Positions 35,671 through 44,589 of a stretch of 64,000 bases of DNA are shown here, one piece after another. Each line of letters opens with the position of its first letter. The stretch's first letter is position 1. Both the position numbers and the translations under genes were made by a program. Origin of the DNA: Pseudomonas reidholzensis (GTDB lineage Bacteria > Pseudomonadota > Gammaproteobacteria > Pseudomonadales > Pseudomonadaceae); NCBI RefSeq assembly GCF_900536025.1, contig NZ_UNOZ01000037.1:156068-220067 (forward strand). The letters run 5' to 3'. Below the pieces are notes generated by a model, which saw only the letters and a program-made list of their open reading frames with translations, ran no database searches and had not been told where the DNA came from.

Positions 35671-37107
35671 ATGCTGCGCAAACTTTCACTGGCGATTGCC
35701 GTGTCTTGTACGTCCAACGGAGTGGTGTGGGCAGCGGATGTGCCCACCACGGTGAAAACCGACCTGGTCAGCGTCTACCAGGAGGCGGCCAGCAACAACG
35801 CCGACCTCGCCGCCGCCCGTGCCGACTACGGCGCCCGCCGTGAAGTGGTGCCGCAGGCCCGCGCCGGCTTGCTGCCGAACCTGTCGGCCGGCGCCGAGAT
35901 GATGAACACCCGGACCAAGCTCGACGAGCCGGCGATCACCTCCAACCGTAGTGGCAATTCCTGGAGCGCGACCCTGTCGCAACCAATCTTCCGTGCCGAC
36001 CGCTGGTTCCAGCTGCAGGCGGCCGAGGCGGTCAACGAACAGGCCGCCCTGGAACTCTCGGCAACCGAGCAGAACCTGATCCTGCAGACCGCTGAAAACT
36101 ACTTTGCGGTGCTCCGCGCCCAGGACAACCTGGCCTCGACCAAGGCCGAGGAATCGGCGTTCAAGCGCCAGCTCGACCAGTCCAACGAGCGCTTCGATGT
36201 CGGCCTCTCGGACAAGACCGACGTGCTGCAGTCACAGGCCAGCTACGACACCGCCCGGGCCAACCGGATCATTGCCGAGCGCCAGGTGCAGGACGCCTTC
36301 GAAGCGCTGGTGACGCTGACCAACCGCGAATACGGCGCGTTGCAGGGCGTGGTGCATACCCTGCCAGTGCAGGTGCCGACTCCCAACGACGCCAAGACCT
36401 GGGTCGAGACTGCGGCCCGGCAGAACCTCAACCTGCAAGCGACCAACTACGCGGTCGACGCCGCCGAGGAGACCCTGCGCCAGCGCAAGGCTGGCCATGC
36501 GCCGACGGTGGACGCGGTGGCGCGCTACCAGAAAGGCGACAACGACAGCCTCGGCTTCACCAACCCGGCGCCGCAGGCCGGGGTGCGTTATGGCGGCGAC
36601 GTCGAGCAGACCAGCATCGGCCTGCAGTTGAATATCCCGATCTACAGCGGCGGCCTGACCAGCTCGCAGGTGCGCGAGGCCTATCAGCGTCTGAGCCAGA
36701 CCGAACAGCAGCGCGAGAGCCTGCGCCGGCAGGTGGTGGAGAACACCCGCAACCTGCACCGCGCGGTGAACACCGACGTCGAGCAGGTACAGGCGCGCAA
36801 GCAGTCGATCATTTCCAACCAGAGCGCGCTGGAGGCCACCGAGATCGGCTACCAGGTCGGCACCCGCAACATCGTCGACGTGCTCGACGCGCAGCGCCAG
36901 CTGTACACCTCGGTGCGCGACTACAACAACAGCCGCTATGACTACATCCTCGACAACCTGCGCCTGAAGCAGGCGGCCGGGACCTTGAGCCCGCAGGACC
37001 TGCAAGACCTGGGGCGCTACCTGAAGGCTGACTACAACCCGGACCGCGACTTCCTGCCGCCGGACCTGGCAGCCGCAGCGGCGAAGAACTTCGAACGCCG
37101 CCCTTGA
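35671..37107 (+). CDS. tolC: TolC-family outer membrane efflux protein
   Basis: Outer-membrane channel for type I secretion or tripartite efflux. The 478 residues show a signal peptide (cut near residue 22, GVVWA-AD), then the two repeats of the outer membrane efflux family with long alpha-helical stretches, including RFDVGLSDKTDVLQSQASYD in repeat one and YQVGTRNIVDVLDAQRQLY in repeat two. No membrane fusion or inner-membrane partner gene is adjacent, as for the housekeeping TolC. A REP pair follows the stop. Confidence 0.9.
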   Translation: MLRKLSLAIAVSCTSNGVVWAADVPTTVKTDLVSVYQEAASNNADLAAARADYGARREVVPQARAGLLPNLSAGAEMMNTRTKLDEPAITSNRSGNSWSATLSQPIFRADRWFQLQAAEAVNEQAALELSATEQNLILQTAENYFAVLRAQDNLASTKAEESAFKRQLDQSNERFDVGLSDKTDVLQSQASYDTARANRIIAERQVQDAFEALVTLTNREYGALQGVVHTLPVQVPTPNDAKTWVETAARQNLNLQATNYAVDAAEETLRQRKAGHAPTVDAVARYQKGDNDSLGFTNPAPQAGVRYGGDVEQTSIGLQLNIPIYSGGLTSSQVREAYQRLSQTEQQRESLRRQVVENTRNLHRAVNTDVEQVQARKQSIISNQSALEATEIGYQVGTRNIVDVLDAQRQLYTSVRDYNNSRYDYILDNLRLKQAAGTLSPQDLQDLGRYLKADYNPDRDFLPPDLAAAAAKNFERRP

Positions 37108-37123
37108 TTGGTCGATAGTGCCG

Positions 37124-37238
37124 CCCTCTTCGCGGGGCAAGTCGCATCGGCGCACCGCCGCTCCCACAGGTTTAGTACTGGCCCCGGAATTTGGGCATTG
37201 CAGAGATCCTGTGGGAGCGGGCTTGCCCCGCGAAGAGG
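37124..37238. repeat. REP pair, left unit of the longer type
   Basis: The left unit (37124-37170) starts CCTCTTCGCGGGGCAAG and ends CGCCGCTCCCACAGG but carries about 14 additional bases (TCGCATCGGCGCAC). The right unit (37208-37238) is a standard complement without that insert. Confidence 0.8.
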
Positions 37239-37253
37239 CCCGCACCGGCAACG

Positions 37254-38525
37254 CTAGCGCATCAGCTTGCCCAACCCCTCCAGCAGGCGCTGCAAAGCGC
37301 CCTGATTGGCCTGCATCACTGCCCTGCCCGCTTCGCCCACGCGCCGCGCATCCTGCGGCAACTCGATCAGCCGCTGTACCGCGAGCGCCAGCCCCTCGGC
37401 GTCGTCCACCGACTGCAAGGCGCCCGCTTCGCGCAACATCGCACTGATTTCGAGGAAGTTGAACACATGCGGCCCCATGATCACCGGCAATGCCAGCGCC
37501 GCCGGTTCCAGCGGGTTGTGCCCACCGGTCGGCACCAGGCTGCCGCCAACAAAGGCGATGTCGGCCAGGGCATACAGGAACAGCAATTCGCCCATGGTGT
37601 CGCCGAGCAGCACGCGGGTCTCGGTGCTGACTGCCTGCCCGGTCGAGCGGCGCACCGTGGCGAACTGCTCGGCACACAGCGCCTGCACCGCATCGAACCG
37701 CTCGGGATGGCGTGGCACCAGGATCAACAGCGCATCGCCATGCACCTCGAGCAACTGCCGATGCGCCTGCAGCACCAGGGCATCTTCGCCTTCATGGGTA
37801 CTGGCAGCGATCCACACCGGGCGCCGCTCGGCCTGCCACTGCCCACGCAGCTCGCGGGCACGCGGCAACAGTTGCGCGTCGATCTTCAGGTCGAACTTGA
37901 TCGAGCCGGTCACTTGCACGCAGGCCTCGCGTGCCCCGAGGCTGCGGAAGCGCTCGGCCTCGACCTCGGTCTGCACGGCGACCAGGCTCATTTCGGCGAG
38001 CATCGGGCGGGTCAGCCGGGCGAAGCGCCCATAACCGCGAGCGGAACGCGCGGACAACCGCGCATTGGCCAACGCCACCGGGATCCCGCGCTTGGCGCAC
38101 TGGTGGATATGGTTCGGCCACAGCTCGGTTTCCATGATGATGCCCAGCCGCGGGCGGACATGATCGAGGAATCGCCCCGCCGCCCACGGCAGGTCGTAGG
38201 GCAGGTAGCAGTGCTGCACGCGCGGTTCGTCGGCGAACAGCGCCTTGATACGCTCCGAGCCGGTCGGGGTCATGCACGTGAGGGTGATCGGCAACTCCGG
38301 GTAGGCCTTGAGCAAGGCGCGCACCATGGGTGCCGCGGCGATACTCTCGCCCACCGAAACCGCATGCACCCAGATCCCGCCGTGGCGCATCGCTGGCAGT
38401 TTGCAGGCGAAGCGCTCGGCGATCCGCTGCCTGTAGGCCGGCGCCTTGCGCCCACGCAGGAACAGGCGCAGCGCAACCAGCGGCAGGCCCAGGTGAAACA
38501 GCAGGGTATAAAGGGTTCTGTTCAT
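37254..38525 (-). CDS. waaA: Kdo transferase WaaA
   Basis: Transfers Kdo residues to lipid IVA at the cytoplasmic face of the inner membrane. The 423 residues have an N-terminal membrane-anchoring helix (TLLFHLGLPLVALRLFL), then the GT30 Kdo-transferase fold with GGIWVHAVSVGE, TLTCMTPTGSERI, ETELWPN and a C-terminal GT-B domain (GGSLVPTGGHNPLEPAA). ATG at 38525. It opens the LPS-related part of the window. Confidence 0.95.
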   Translation of the reverse strand: MNRTLYTLLFHLGLPLVALRLFLRGRKAPAYRQRIAERFACKLPAMRHGGIWVHAVSVGESIAAAPMVRALLKAYPELPITLTCMTPTGSERIKALFADEPRVQHCYLPYDLPWAAGRFLDHVRPRLGIIMETELWPNHIHQCAKRGIPVALANARLSARSARGYGRFARLTRPMLAEMSLVAVQTEVEAERFRSLGAREACVQVTGSIKFDLKIDAQLLPRARELRGQWQAERRPVWIAASTHEGEDALVLQAHRQLLEVHGDALLILVPRHPERFDAVQALCAEQFATVRRSTGQAVSTETRVLLGDTMGELLFLYALADIAFVGGSLVPTGGHNPLEPAALALPVIMGPHVFNFLEISAMLREAGALQSVDDAEGLALAVQRLIELPQDARRVGEAGRAVMQANQGALQRLLEGLGKLMR

Positions 38526-38615
38526 GGCGGCGAAGTTTACTAGGAACCGCGCGAAAAGGCCTGCGCTTGGCCACGCCGGCAACGAAAACGACAGGGCTCA
38601 CCCGCGCCTGCCGGC

Positions 38616-39506
38616 CTAGCCAATCGCTCGCAGGTGCACCGCAAACCGCTCGGCCAACCACTGCGCCGCCGGCCCGAGCGGCTGATCACGCCGCCACGCC
38701 AGTTCGACCACCAGCGCGGGCGGGCGCCACTCGGTGTCAAGTTCGACCATCTGTGCCTGGTACGTCGGGTACTGCACCACATGCCGGGGCAACCACGCCC
38801 AGCCCAGGCCGCGCATGAGCAGCTCGGCCATGGCGTAAAAACTGTCGGCGCGCCAGATCTGCGGGCTGATCGCCTCGCCGCCGGGGTAGTCGCTCTGCTG
38901 CGGGGTGATCAACAGCTGGCGGTGCCGCGCCAACTGCTGCCGGTTGACCCGCCCCTCGCGCGCCAGCGGATGATCGACCGCACACACGGTGACCATCTCG
39001 ACACTGCCCAGGGCGCGCCGCTCCAGGGAGGCCGGGATGCGCTCGTGATGGAAGAACAAGCCAAGGTCGGCCTGGCGCTCGACCAGCTTGCGCGCCACAT
39101 CACCCTGGGCGCCGCTGGCCAGTTGCACTTGCAGGAACGGCAAGTGACTGGCCAGCTCCTCCAGGCTGTCGATCACCGGCTGATACGGCATGGCCTCGTC
39201 CTGGGCGACCCGTAGCAAGGGCTCCTGGCCACGCATCAAGGCCAATGCACGGCCATCGAGGCGCTCGCATTGGCGCAGCAACTCGCGGGCGTCTTCCAGC
39301 AGCGCCGCGCCGCGCTCGGTCAGGCGCGGCTGGCGCCCGCTGCTGCGCTCGAACAAGGTCACACCCAGGTCGGTTTCAAGCATCGCGATGGCGCTGCTGA
39401 CCGCCGACTGGGCCTTGCGCTGCTCGCGGGCAACGGCGGAAAACGAGTTCAGGTCGGCGACGCGGACGAACAGCCGCAGGTGTTCGAGATTCCACTTTTC
39501 AGCCAT
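38616..39506 (-). CDS. LysR-family transcriptional regulator
   Basis: A 296-residue LysR regulator: N-terminal winged helix-turn-helix (about residues 5-65, with FSAVAREQRKAQSAVSSAIAMLE) and a periplasmic-binding-protein-like effector domain. ATG at 39506 follows GGAGATAGG. It is divergent from the SMR transporter gene, with 87 bases between, so it may control that gene. The effector is unknown. Confidence 0.9.
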   Translation of the reverse strand: MAEKWNLEHLRLFVRVADLNSFSAVAREQRKAQSAVSSAIAMLETDLGVTLFERSSGRQPRLTERGAALLEDARELLRQCERLDGRALALMRGQEPLLRVAQDEAMPYQPVIDSLEELASHLPFLQVQLASGAQGDVARKLVERQADLGLFFHHERIPASLERRALGSVEMVTVCAVDHPLAREGRVNRQQLARHRQLLITPQQSDYPGGEAISPQIWRADSFYAMAELLMRGLGWAWLPRHVVQYPTYQAQMVELDTEWRPPALVVELAWRRDQPLGPAAQWLAERFAVHLRAIG

Positions 39507-39593
39507 CAACCTATCTCCATGAGCGATAGGTAATGACTTTACCGCATCCGGGCAACGCCTAGAATGCCAACCACGAATCGGAGGAACTGCCCC

Positions 39594-39926
39594 ATGAACG
39601 CCTACACCTACCTGGCCATCGCCATCTGCGCCGAAGTCATCGCCACCGCCTCGATGAAGGCCGTGAAGGGCCTGAGCACGCCCCTGCCGCTGCTGCTGAT
39701 GGTGTGCGGCTATGCGGTCGCGTTCTGGATGCTGACCCTGGTGGTGCGCAGCATTCCGGTCGGCATCGCTTACGCCATCTGGTCGGGGCTGGGGATTGTG
39801 CTGATCAGCATCGCGGCACTGGTGATCTACGGGCAGAAGCTCGACGTGCCGGCCATGCTCGGGATGGCCATGATCGTCGGCGGGGTGGTGGTGATCCAGG
39901 TGTTTTCCAAGACCGTCGGGCATTGA
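39594..39926 (+). CDS. Small multidrug resistance (SMR) transporter
   Basis: A 110-residue protein with four transmembrane helices and the invariant E14 in helix 1 (AICAEVIATASMK), with AYAIWSGLGIVLI in helix 3. These features match EmrE/QacE-type proton-coupled exporters of cationic compounds; guanidinium export by the related Gdx group cannot be excluded. GGAGG lies upstream of the ATG. Divergent from the LysR gene, a likely regulator pair. Confidence 0.92.
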   Translation: MNAYTYLAIAICAEVIATASMKAVKGLSTPLPLLLMVCGYAVAFWMLTLVVRSIPVGIAYAIWSGLGIVLISIAALVIYGQKLDVPAMLGMAMIVGGVVVIQVFSKTVGH

Positions 39927-40016
39927 GCGCAGACACAGGCTGTTTCCTGAGCGCGGGTTCATTAACGCTATCCCCGGCGTATACTGACCAGCTGTCCAAG
40001 TCTTAGAGGTAGCCGC

Positions 40017-41192
40017 ATGCCATCCGCCATTTCCACTGACGTGCTGATCGTCGGCGCCGGGGTCGCTGGCCTCTGGCTCAACGCCCGGCTGCGGCGCCAG
40101 GGTTACTCGACCGTGCTGGTCGAGCGCGCCAGCCTTGGCGGCGAGCAGACCATCAAGTCGCAGGGGATCATCCATGGCGGTATCAAGTATGCCCTGCACG
40201 GCAGCCTGACCGGCGCCTCCGAAGCGATCGCCGACATGCCGCGACGCTGGCGCGAGGCGCTGGCTGGCAGCGGCGAGCTGAACCTGGACAAGGTCCGCCT
40301 GCTGTCCGACGCCCATTACCTGTGGTCGCCCGGCGGCCTGCTGGGCAATGTCACCAGCTTTTTCGCCAGCAAGGCGATGCGTGGCCGGGTCGACCAGGTA
40401 AAAGGCGAGCAACTGCCACCGGCCCTGCAGGACCGCGCGTTCAAGGGCAAGGTCTACCGCCTCGCGGAACTGGTCATCGACGTGCCGAGCCTGCTCGCCA
40501 ACCTGGCCGAGCTGGCCGGCGACAGCCTGCTCGCGGGCGAGCACATCGAGCCACTGCGCGAGGCTGACGAACTGGTCGGGCTGCGCATCGACGGTCGTGA
40601 GATCCGTGCCCAGCGCATCGTCCTGAGTGCCGGCGCCGGCACCGAAGACCTGCTCAAGGCCCTTGGCCTGAGCCAGCCGGCCATGCAACGCCGGCCGCTG
40701 CACATGGTCCTGGCCAAGGGCCCGAACCTCAAGCCGCTGTACGCCCATTGCCTGGGTGGCGGGCCAAAGCCGCGCATCACCGTGACCACCCATCCGGCCG
40801 CAGATGGCCAGTGGGTCTGGTACCTCGGCGGCGACCTTGCCGAAGCCGACGGTGTTGCCCGCGAGCCTGCGGCGCAGATCGCTGCCGCGCAAAAAGAGGT
40901 CGCCAGCCTGCTGCCGTGGGTCGACCAGAGCCAGGTCCGTTGGGCCACCCTGCGCGTCGACCGCGCCGAGCCGGCGCAATCCGGGCAGGTGCGTCCGGAC
41001 AACGCCTTCCTCGCCGAGCAACAGCGCTTGCTGGTCGGCTGGCCAACCAAGCTGGCCCTGGCCCCGGACTTTGCCGACCACGTGCTGGCCAAGCTCGAGC
41101 GCGACGGCATCCGCCCGGCGGCCCAAGCGGATTTGTCCGACCTGCCACGCCCAGCGCTTGGCGTACCGGCCTGGGAGCAACTGCTGCCATGA
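40017..41192 (+). CDS. FAD-dependent oxidoreductase (DAO family)
   Basis: A 391-residue flavoprotein. The Rossmann motif VLIVGAGVAGLWLNARL is at residues 9-25, and the GGEQTIKSQGIIHGGIKYAL stretch is typical of DAO-type and glycerol-3-phosphate-dehydrogenase-like enzymes. Substrate unknown. The stop overlaps the aldo/keto reductase start by four bases (ATGA), so the two probably act together. ATG at 40017. Confidence 0.85.
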   Translation: MPSAISTDVLIVGAGVAGLWLNARLRRQGYSTVLVERASLGGEQTIKSQGIIHGGIKYALHGSLTGASEAIADMPRRWREALAGSGELNLDKVRLLSDAHYLWSPGGLLGNVTSFFASKAMRGRVDQVKGEQLPPALQDRAFKGKVYRLAELVIDVPSLLANLAELAGDSLLAGEHIEPLREADELVGLRIDGREIRAQRIVLSAGAGTEDLLKALGLSQPAMQRRPLHMVLAKGPNLKPLYAHCLGGGPKPRITVTTHPAADGQWVWYLGGDLAEADGVAREPAAQIAAAQKEVASLLPWVDQSQVRWATLRVDRAEPAQSGQVRPDNAFLAEQQRLLVGWPTKLALAPDFADHVLAKLERDGIRPAAQADLSDLPRPALGVPAWEQLLP

Positions 41193-42001
41193 GCCTGCCC
41201 AACCTGCACGACCTCCATCGCCCGTTGGGCAGCACCGGGCTGAAGGTCTCACCGCTGGGCCTGGGCACGGTCAAGCTGGGCCGCGACCAGGGCGTCAAAT
41301 ACCCGACCGGCTTCACCATCCCCAGCGATGACGACGCCCGCCTGCTGTTGGCCCAGGCGCGCCAGCTGGGCATCAACCTGATCGACACCGCGCCAGCCTA
41401 CGGTCGCAGCGAGGAGCGCCTCGGCCCGCTGCTGCGCGGCCAGCGCGACGCGTGGGTGATCGTCAGCAAGGTCGGCGAAGAATTTGAAGCGGGCCAGTCG
41501 CACTTCGACTTCAGCGCCGCCCACACGCGCCGCTCGGTAGAACGCAGCCTCACGCGCCTGGAAACCGACCGCATCGAACTGGTGCTGGTGCACTCGGACG
41601 GCAACGACCTGGCCATCCTCGAGCACGAGGAGGTCTACCAGACCCTCGCCGCGCTCAAGCAGGAGGGCAAGATCCTCGGTTTCGGCTTTTCCGGCAAGAC
41701 TGCCGCAGGCGGCCTCAAGGCACTCGAGCAGGGCGACTGCGCGATGGTCACCTACAACCTCAACGAACAGGCCGAGCGCCCGGTGCTGGACTACGCTGCC
41801 GAGCATGGCAAGGCGATCCTGGTGAAAAAGGCCCTGGCCAGCGGGCACGTGTGCCTGGCGCCGGGCGTCGATCCGGTGCAGGCCAGTTTCGAGCTGCTGT
41901 TCTCCCACCCGGGCGTCAGCAGTGCTATCGTCGGCACCATCAATCCGCTGCACCTGGCCCATAACGTGGCCACCGTGGCCCGCATCCTGGGCCGGCATTG
42001 A
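41189..42001 (+). CDS. Aldo/keto reductase
   Basis: A 270-residue (beta/alpha)8 oxidoreductase with the full catalytic tetrad: D66, Y71 (LIDTAPAYGRSEERLG), K94 (VIVSKVG) and H135 (LVLVHSDG). The C-terminal GTINPLHLAHNV gives the usual cofactor-binding region. Overlaps the FAD oxidoreductase by four bases and precedes an orphan protein gene by 37 bases. Substrate unknown. Confidence 0.88.
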   Translation: MSLPNLHDLHRPLGSTGLKVSPLGLGTVKLGRDQGVKYPTGFTIPSDDDARLLLAQARQLGINLIDTAPAYGRSEERLGPLLRGQRDAWVIVSKVGEEFEAGQSHFDFSAAHTRRSVERSLTRLETDRIELVLVHSDGNDLAILEHEEVYQTLAALKQEGKILGFGFSGKTAAGGLKALEQGDCAMVTYNLNEQAERPVLDYAAEHGKAILVKKALASGHVCLAPGVDPVQASFELLFSHPGVSSAIVGTINPLHLAHNVATVARILGRH

Positions 42002-42038
42002 GCCGCCCTGGCAGCGGCCTTGCACAAGGAGGAGCCTC

Positions 42039-43001
42039 GTGGCGCGTACGCTGATCCGCAAGAACCCGAGCAACTTCAAGACCCTGCCGCTGCATGTCGA
42101 AGCCACCCCCGACGGCCTGAGCTACCAGAGCATCGGCCTGCCGCTGAACTTCGCGCAGACCCTGCAACGGCGCAAGGCGGTGCAGTTGGCCGACAGCGAG
42201 CGCTTCGTGGTCGAGCTGGCCAACCTCGGTGTGTCGGTACGCTTGACCCTGCAGTGGCAGAACCGCGACTACTGGGTGCTGGTCCGCCAGCGCCGGCAAG
42301 ACCGTGGCGACGTGGTGCTGAAACTGATCTCCGGCTACGTGCCGGCCCAGGAACTCAACCTGCCACTGCACACAGCCATCCAGGAAGTCGCCGAAGAGTG
42401 CCTGCTGGAAACGCCCGAAGGCTGGCTCGGCGGGCGCTTCAACGACACCTGGCTGCCGGCGCCCTACGCCGCGGCGCTGCACTACCGCGAGGCGCTGCCG
42501 TTCGTGCTCACGCCGCAGTCCGGCGCCGCGCGGCCGGTGCACTGTGGCAACCTGAAGTTGCTGGAGCGGCCACGGGCCTATGTGCACCTGCCGACGGCGT
42601 CGCTGCAGCTGATCTACGACCTGCGCCTGCAGGTGCCGAAAGAGGCCAAGTCGGTCAGCCTGTTCCATGTCGATGAGCGCCTCGAAGGCGATCAGCTGGT
42701 GGCGCGGTTGAACCGCAAGCGCCCGGACCTGTACCTGATGCCGCTGGAAGACGGCAAGCCGACCGCCGAGCTGTACACCCTGAAGAAGGACGAGCTGGTG
42801 CCTGCCAGCACGCGGGGGTTGTACCTGGCGGAGAGCTTTGCCCAGCAGGAAGGCTGGGTGGTGCGCGAAGAGCGGATTCGCTGGAAGGATTGGGTGCGCC
42901 AGCAAGGGCTGGCTGAACCCCGGCCCGACTCGCGCCTGCAGCGCTTTACCGGCAAGGCCCGCGAGTTGCTGGAGCGGGCCAGGACGACCCTGCACAAGTA
43001 G
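42039..43001 (+). CDS. Conserved protein of unknown function (GTG start)
   Basis: A 320-residue soluble protein, conserved next to the aldo/keto reductase in Pseudomonas (the PA4993 position in PAO1, from memory). GTG at 42039 has AAGGAGGAG upstream. Residues 99-123 include GYVPAQE and a QEVAEECLL helix that recall a Nudix box, but the spacing is off and the canonical arginine is replaced, so activity is doubtful. The C-terminal third is charged and helical. No domain could be named confidently. Confidence 0.72.
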   Translation: MARTLIRKNPSNFKTLPLHVEATPDGLSYQSIGLPLNFAQTLQRRKAVQLADSERFVVELANLGVSVRLTLQWQNRDYWVLVRQRRQDRGDVVLKLISGYVPAQELNLPLHTAIQEVAEECLLETPEGWLGGRFNDTWLPAPYAAALHYREALPFVLTPQSGAARPVHCGNLKLLERPRAYVHLPTASLQLIYDLRLQVPKEAKSVSLFHVDERLEGDQLVARLNRKRPDLYLMPLEDGKPTAELYTLKKDELVPASTRGLYLAESFAQQEGWVVREERIRWKDWVRQQGLAEPRPDSRLQRFTGKARELLERARTTLHK

Positions 43002-43009
43002 CCAGAATC

Positions 43010-43031
43010 ATCGCGGGGCTCGCCCCGCGAT
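43010..43031. terminator. GC hairpin between convergent genes
   Basis: Palindromic ATCGCGGGGC / GCCCCGCGAT with a two-base centre, between the orphan protein gene and hldE. It resembles half a REP and may act as a bidirectional terminator, though no T tract follows. Confidence 0.45.
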
Positions 43032-43040
43032 GGCTACGCC

Positions 43041-44462
43041 TCAGTTCTTGCGGATTTTCTCGACGATCGCGGTGGTCGAGCTGTTTTCCACCAGGCCGAG
43101 CACCTTCACCGTCCCGCCGTAGCCGGTAACGATATCGGCGCCGACCACTTGGTCGATCCCGTAATCACCGCCCTTCACCAGCACGTCCGGCTTGACCTGG
43201 CTCAGCAGGTTTTCCGGCGTGCCTTCAGGGAAGCTGATCACCCAGTCCACCGCGCCCAGGCCCGCCAGCACGGCCATGCGCCGGTCGACGCTGTTGATCG
43301 GTCGGCCCGGGCCCTTGAGGCGGCTTACCGAAGCATCGTCGTTGACCGCGACGATCAGCCGATCGCCTTGCGCCCGCGCCTGCTCCAGGTAGGTCACATG
43401 GCCGGCATGCAGGATGTCGAAGCAGCCGTTGGTAAAGACGATCTTCTCGTTGTGCGCGCGGGCGTCGTCGATCGCCAGCAGCAGCTGATCGAGGGTCAGC
43501 ACACCGCGCTCGGAGCCTTCTTCGCGCTGGATCGCACGGCGCAGCTCTGGCGCACTGATCGCCGCGGTACCCAGCTTGCCGACCACGATGCCGGCCGCCA
43601 GGTTGGCCAGGGCCACCGCGTGCGGCAGATCCTCACCGGCGGCGATGGCCGCGGCCAGGGTCGAGATCACGGTATCACCGGCACCGGTGACATCGAACAC
43701 TTCACGGGCGCGCGCCGGCAGGTGCAGGGCGGGATGGTCAGCGCGCAGCAGGGTCATGCCGTGTTCGCCACGGGTCACCAGCAACGCGCCCAGGTCCAGC
43801 TCCTGCATCAGTTGCAGGCCCTTGGCGACCAGTTCGGCCTCATCGGCGCAACGGCCAACAATGGTCTCGAACTCGCTGAGGTTGGGCGTGATCAGGCTCG
43901 CGCCACGGTAAATTGAGAAGTCCTTGCCCTTGGGGTCGGCCAGCACCGGAATGCCGCGGGCACGCGCCGCCTGAACCAGGCTCTGGTGGTTTTTCAACGC
44001 GCCTTTGCCGTAGTCCGAGAGCACCAGCACCTTGACCCCTTCGAGCAGGTTTTCGACCTCTTCGCCGAGCGACAGCGGGTCGGTGGCGAACGGCTCTTCG
44101 AAGTCGATGCGCAGCAGTTGCTGGTGACGGCTCATGACCCGCAGCTTGACGATGGTCGGCTGATGGGCGATGCGCTGGAACACCGAGCGCACCCCCGCGG
44201 CCTGCAGGCTGTTGGCCAGGCTGTCGGCGGCTTCATCCTGGCCGGTCACACCGACCAGCGAGGCCGGGGCACCGAGCGCGGCGATGTTCAGCGCGACGTT
44301 GGCCGCGCCGCCCGGACGGTCCTCGATCTGCTCGACCTTGACCACCGGCACCGGCGCTTCGGGCGATATACGCGAAGTACCACCATGCCAGTAGCGGTCG
44401 AGCATGACATCGCCGACCACCAGAACCGGGGCTTGATCGAAACGCGGCATGGACAACTTCAT
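43041..44462 (-). CDS. hldE: Bifunctional heptose kinase / adenylyltransferase HldE
   Basis: Makes ADP-glycero-manno-heptose for the LPS inner core. The 473 residues hold an N-terminal PfkB-type kinase (GGAANVALNIAALG and DVTGAGDTVIST) and a C-terminal cytidylyltransferase-like domain (FTNGCFDILHAGHVTYLEQA and GGDYG). ATG at 44462 (MKLSMPRFD) was chosen; a TTG two codons upstream is an alternative. It lies downstream of msbA, in the same direction. Confidence 0.97.
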   Translation of the reverse strand: MKLSMPRFDQAPVLVVGDVMLDRYWHGGTSRISPEAPVPVVKVEQIEDRPGGAANVALNIAALGAPASLVGVTGQDEAADSLANSLQAAGVRSVFQRIAHQPTIVKLRVMSRHQQLLRIDFEEPFATDPLSLGEEVENLLEGVKVLVLSDYGKGALKNHQSLVQAARARGIPVLADPKGKDFSIYRGASLITPNLSEFETIVGRCADEAELVAKGLQLMQELDLGALLVTRGEHGMTLLRADHPALHLPARAREVFDVTGAGDTVISTLAAAIAAGEDLPHAVALANLAAGIVVGKLGTAAISAPELRRAIQREEGSERGVLTLDQLLLAIDDARAHNEKIVFTNGCFDILHAGHVTYLEQARAQGDRLIVAVNDDASVSRLKGPGRPINSVDRRMAVLAGLGAVDWVISFPEGTPENLLSQVKPDVLVKGGDYGIDQVVGADIVTGYGGTVKVLGLVENSSTTAIVEKIRKN

Positions 44463-44556
44463 GGGCAACCCATATGAAAAATTAACAAGGGCGGGATATT
44501 AGCACAGGGTAGGCGACGGCTTTATGGCCAACCTGCGCTGGAAAAATGCGCTAACA

Positions 44557-44580
44557 ATCGGGGCCGCGGGCGGCCCCGAT
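44557..44580 (-). terminator. GC hairpin downstream of msbA
   Basis: Ten-base stem ATCGGGGCCG / CGGCCCCGAT with a four-base loop ten bases after the msbA stop. It suggests that msbA and hldE are at least partly separately transcribed. Confidence 0.55.
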
Positions 44581-44589
44581 GGGCAGGGC

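Noticed and set aside
35560..35760. Short plus-strand frame between thiC and the TolC-type gene
   Set aside because: It overlaps the tolC-like start in another frame and shows no protein features.
38616..41252. An 878-codon minus-strand frame running from the LysR gene back across the SMR and oxidoreductase genes
   Set aside because: Only the last 296 codons are LysR-like. The rest is antisense to the SMR and oxidoreductase genes; the true start with GGAGATAGG is at 39506.
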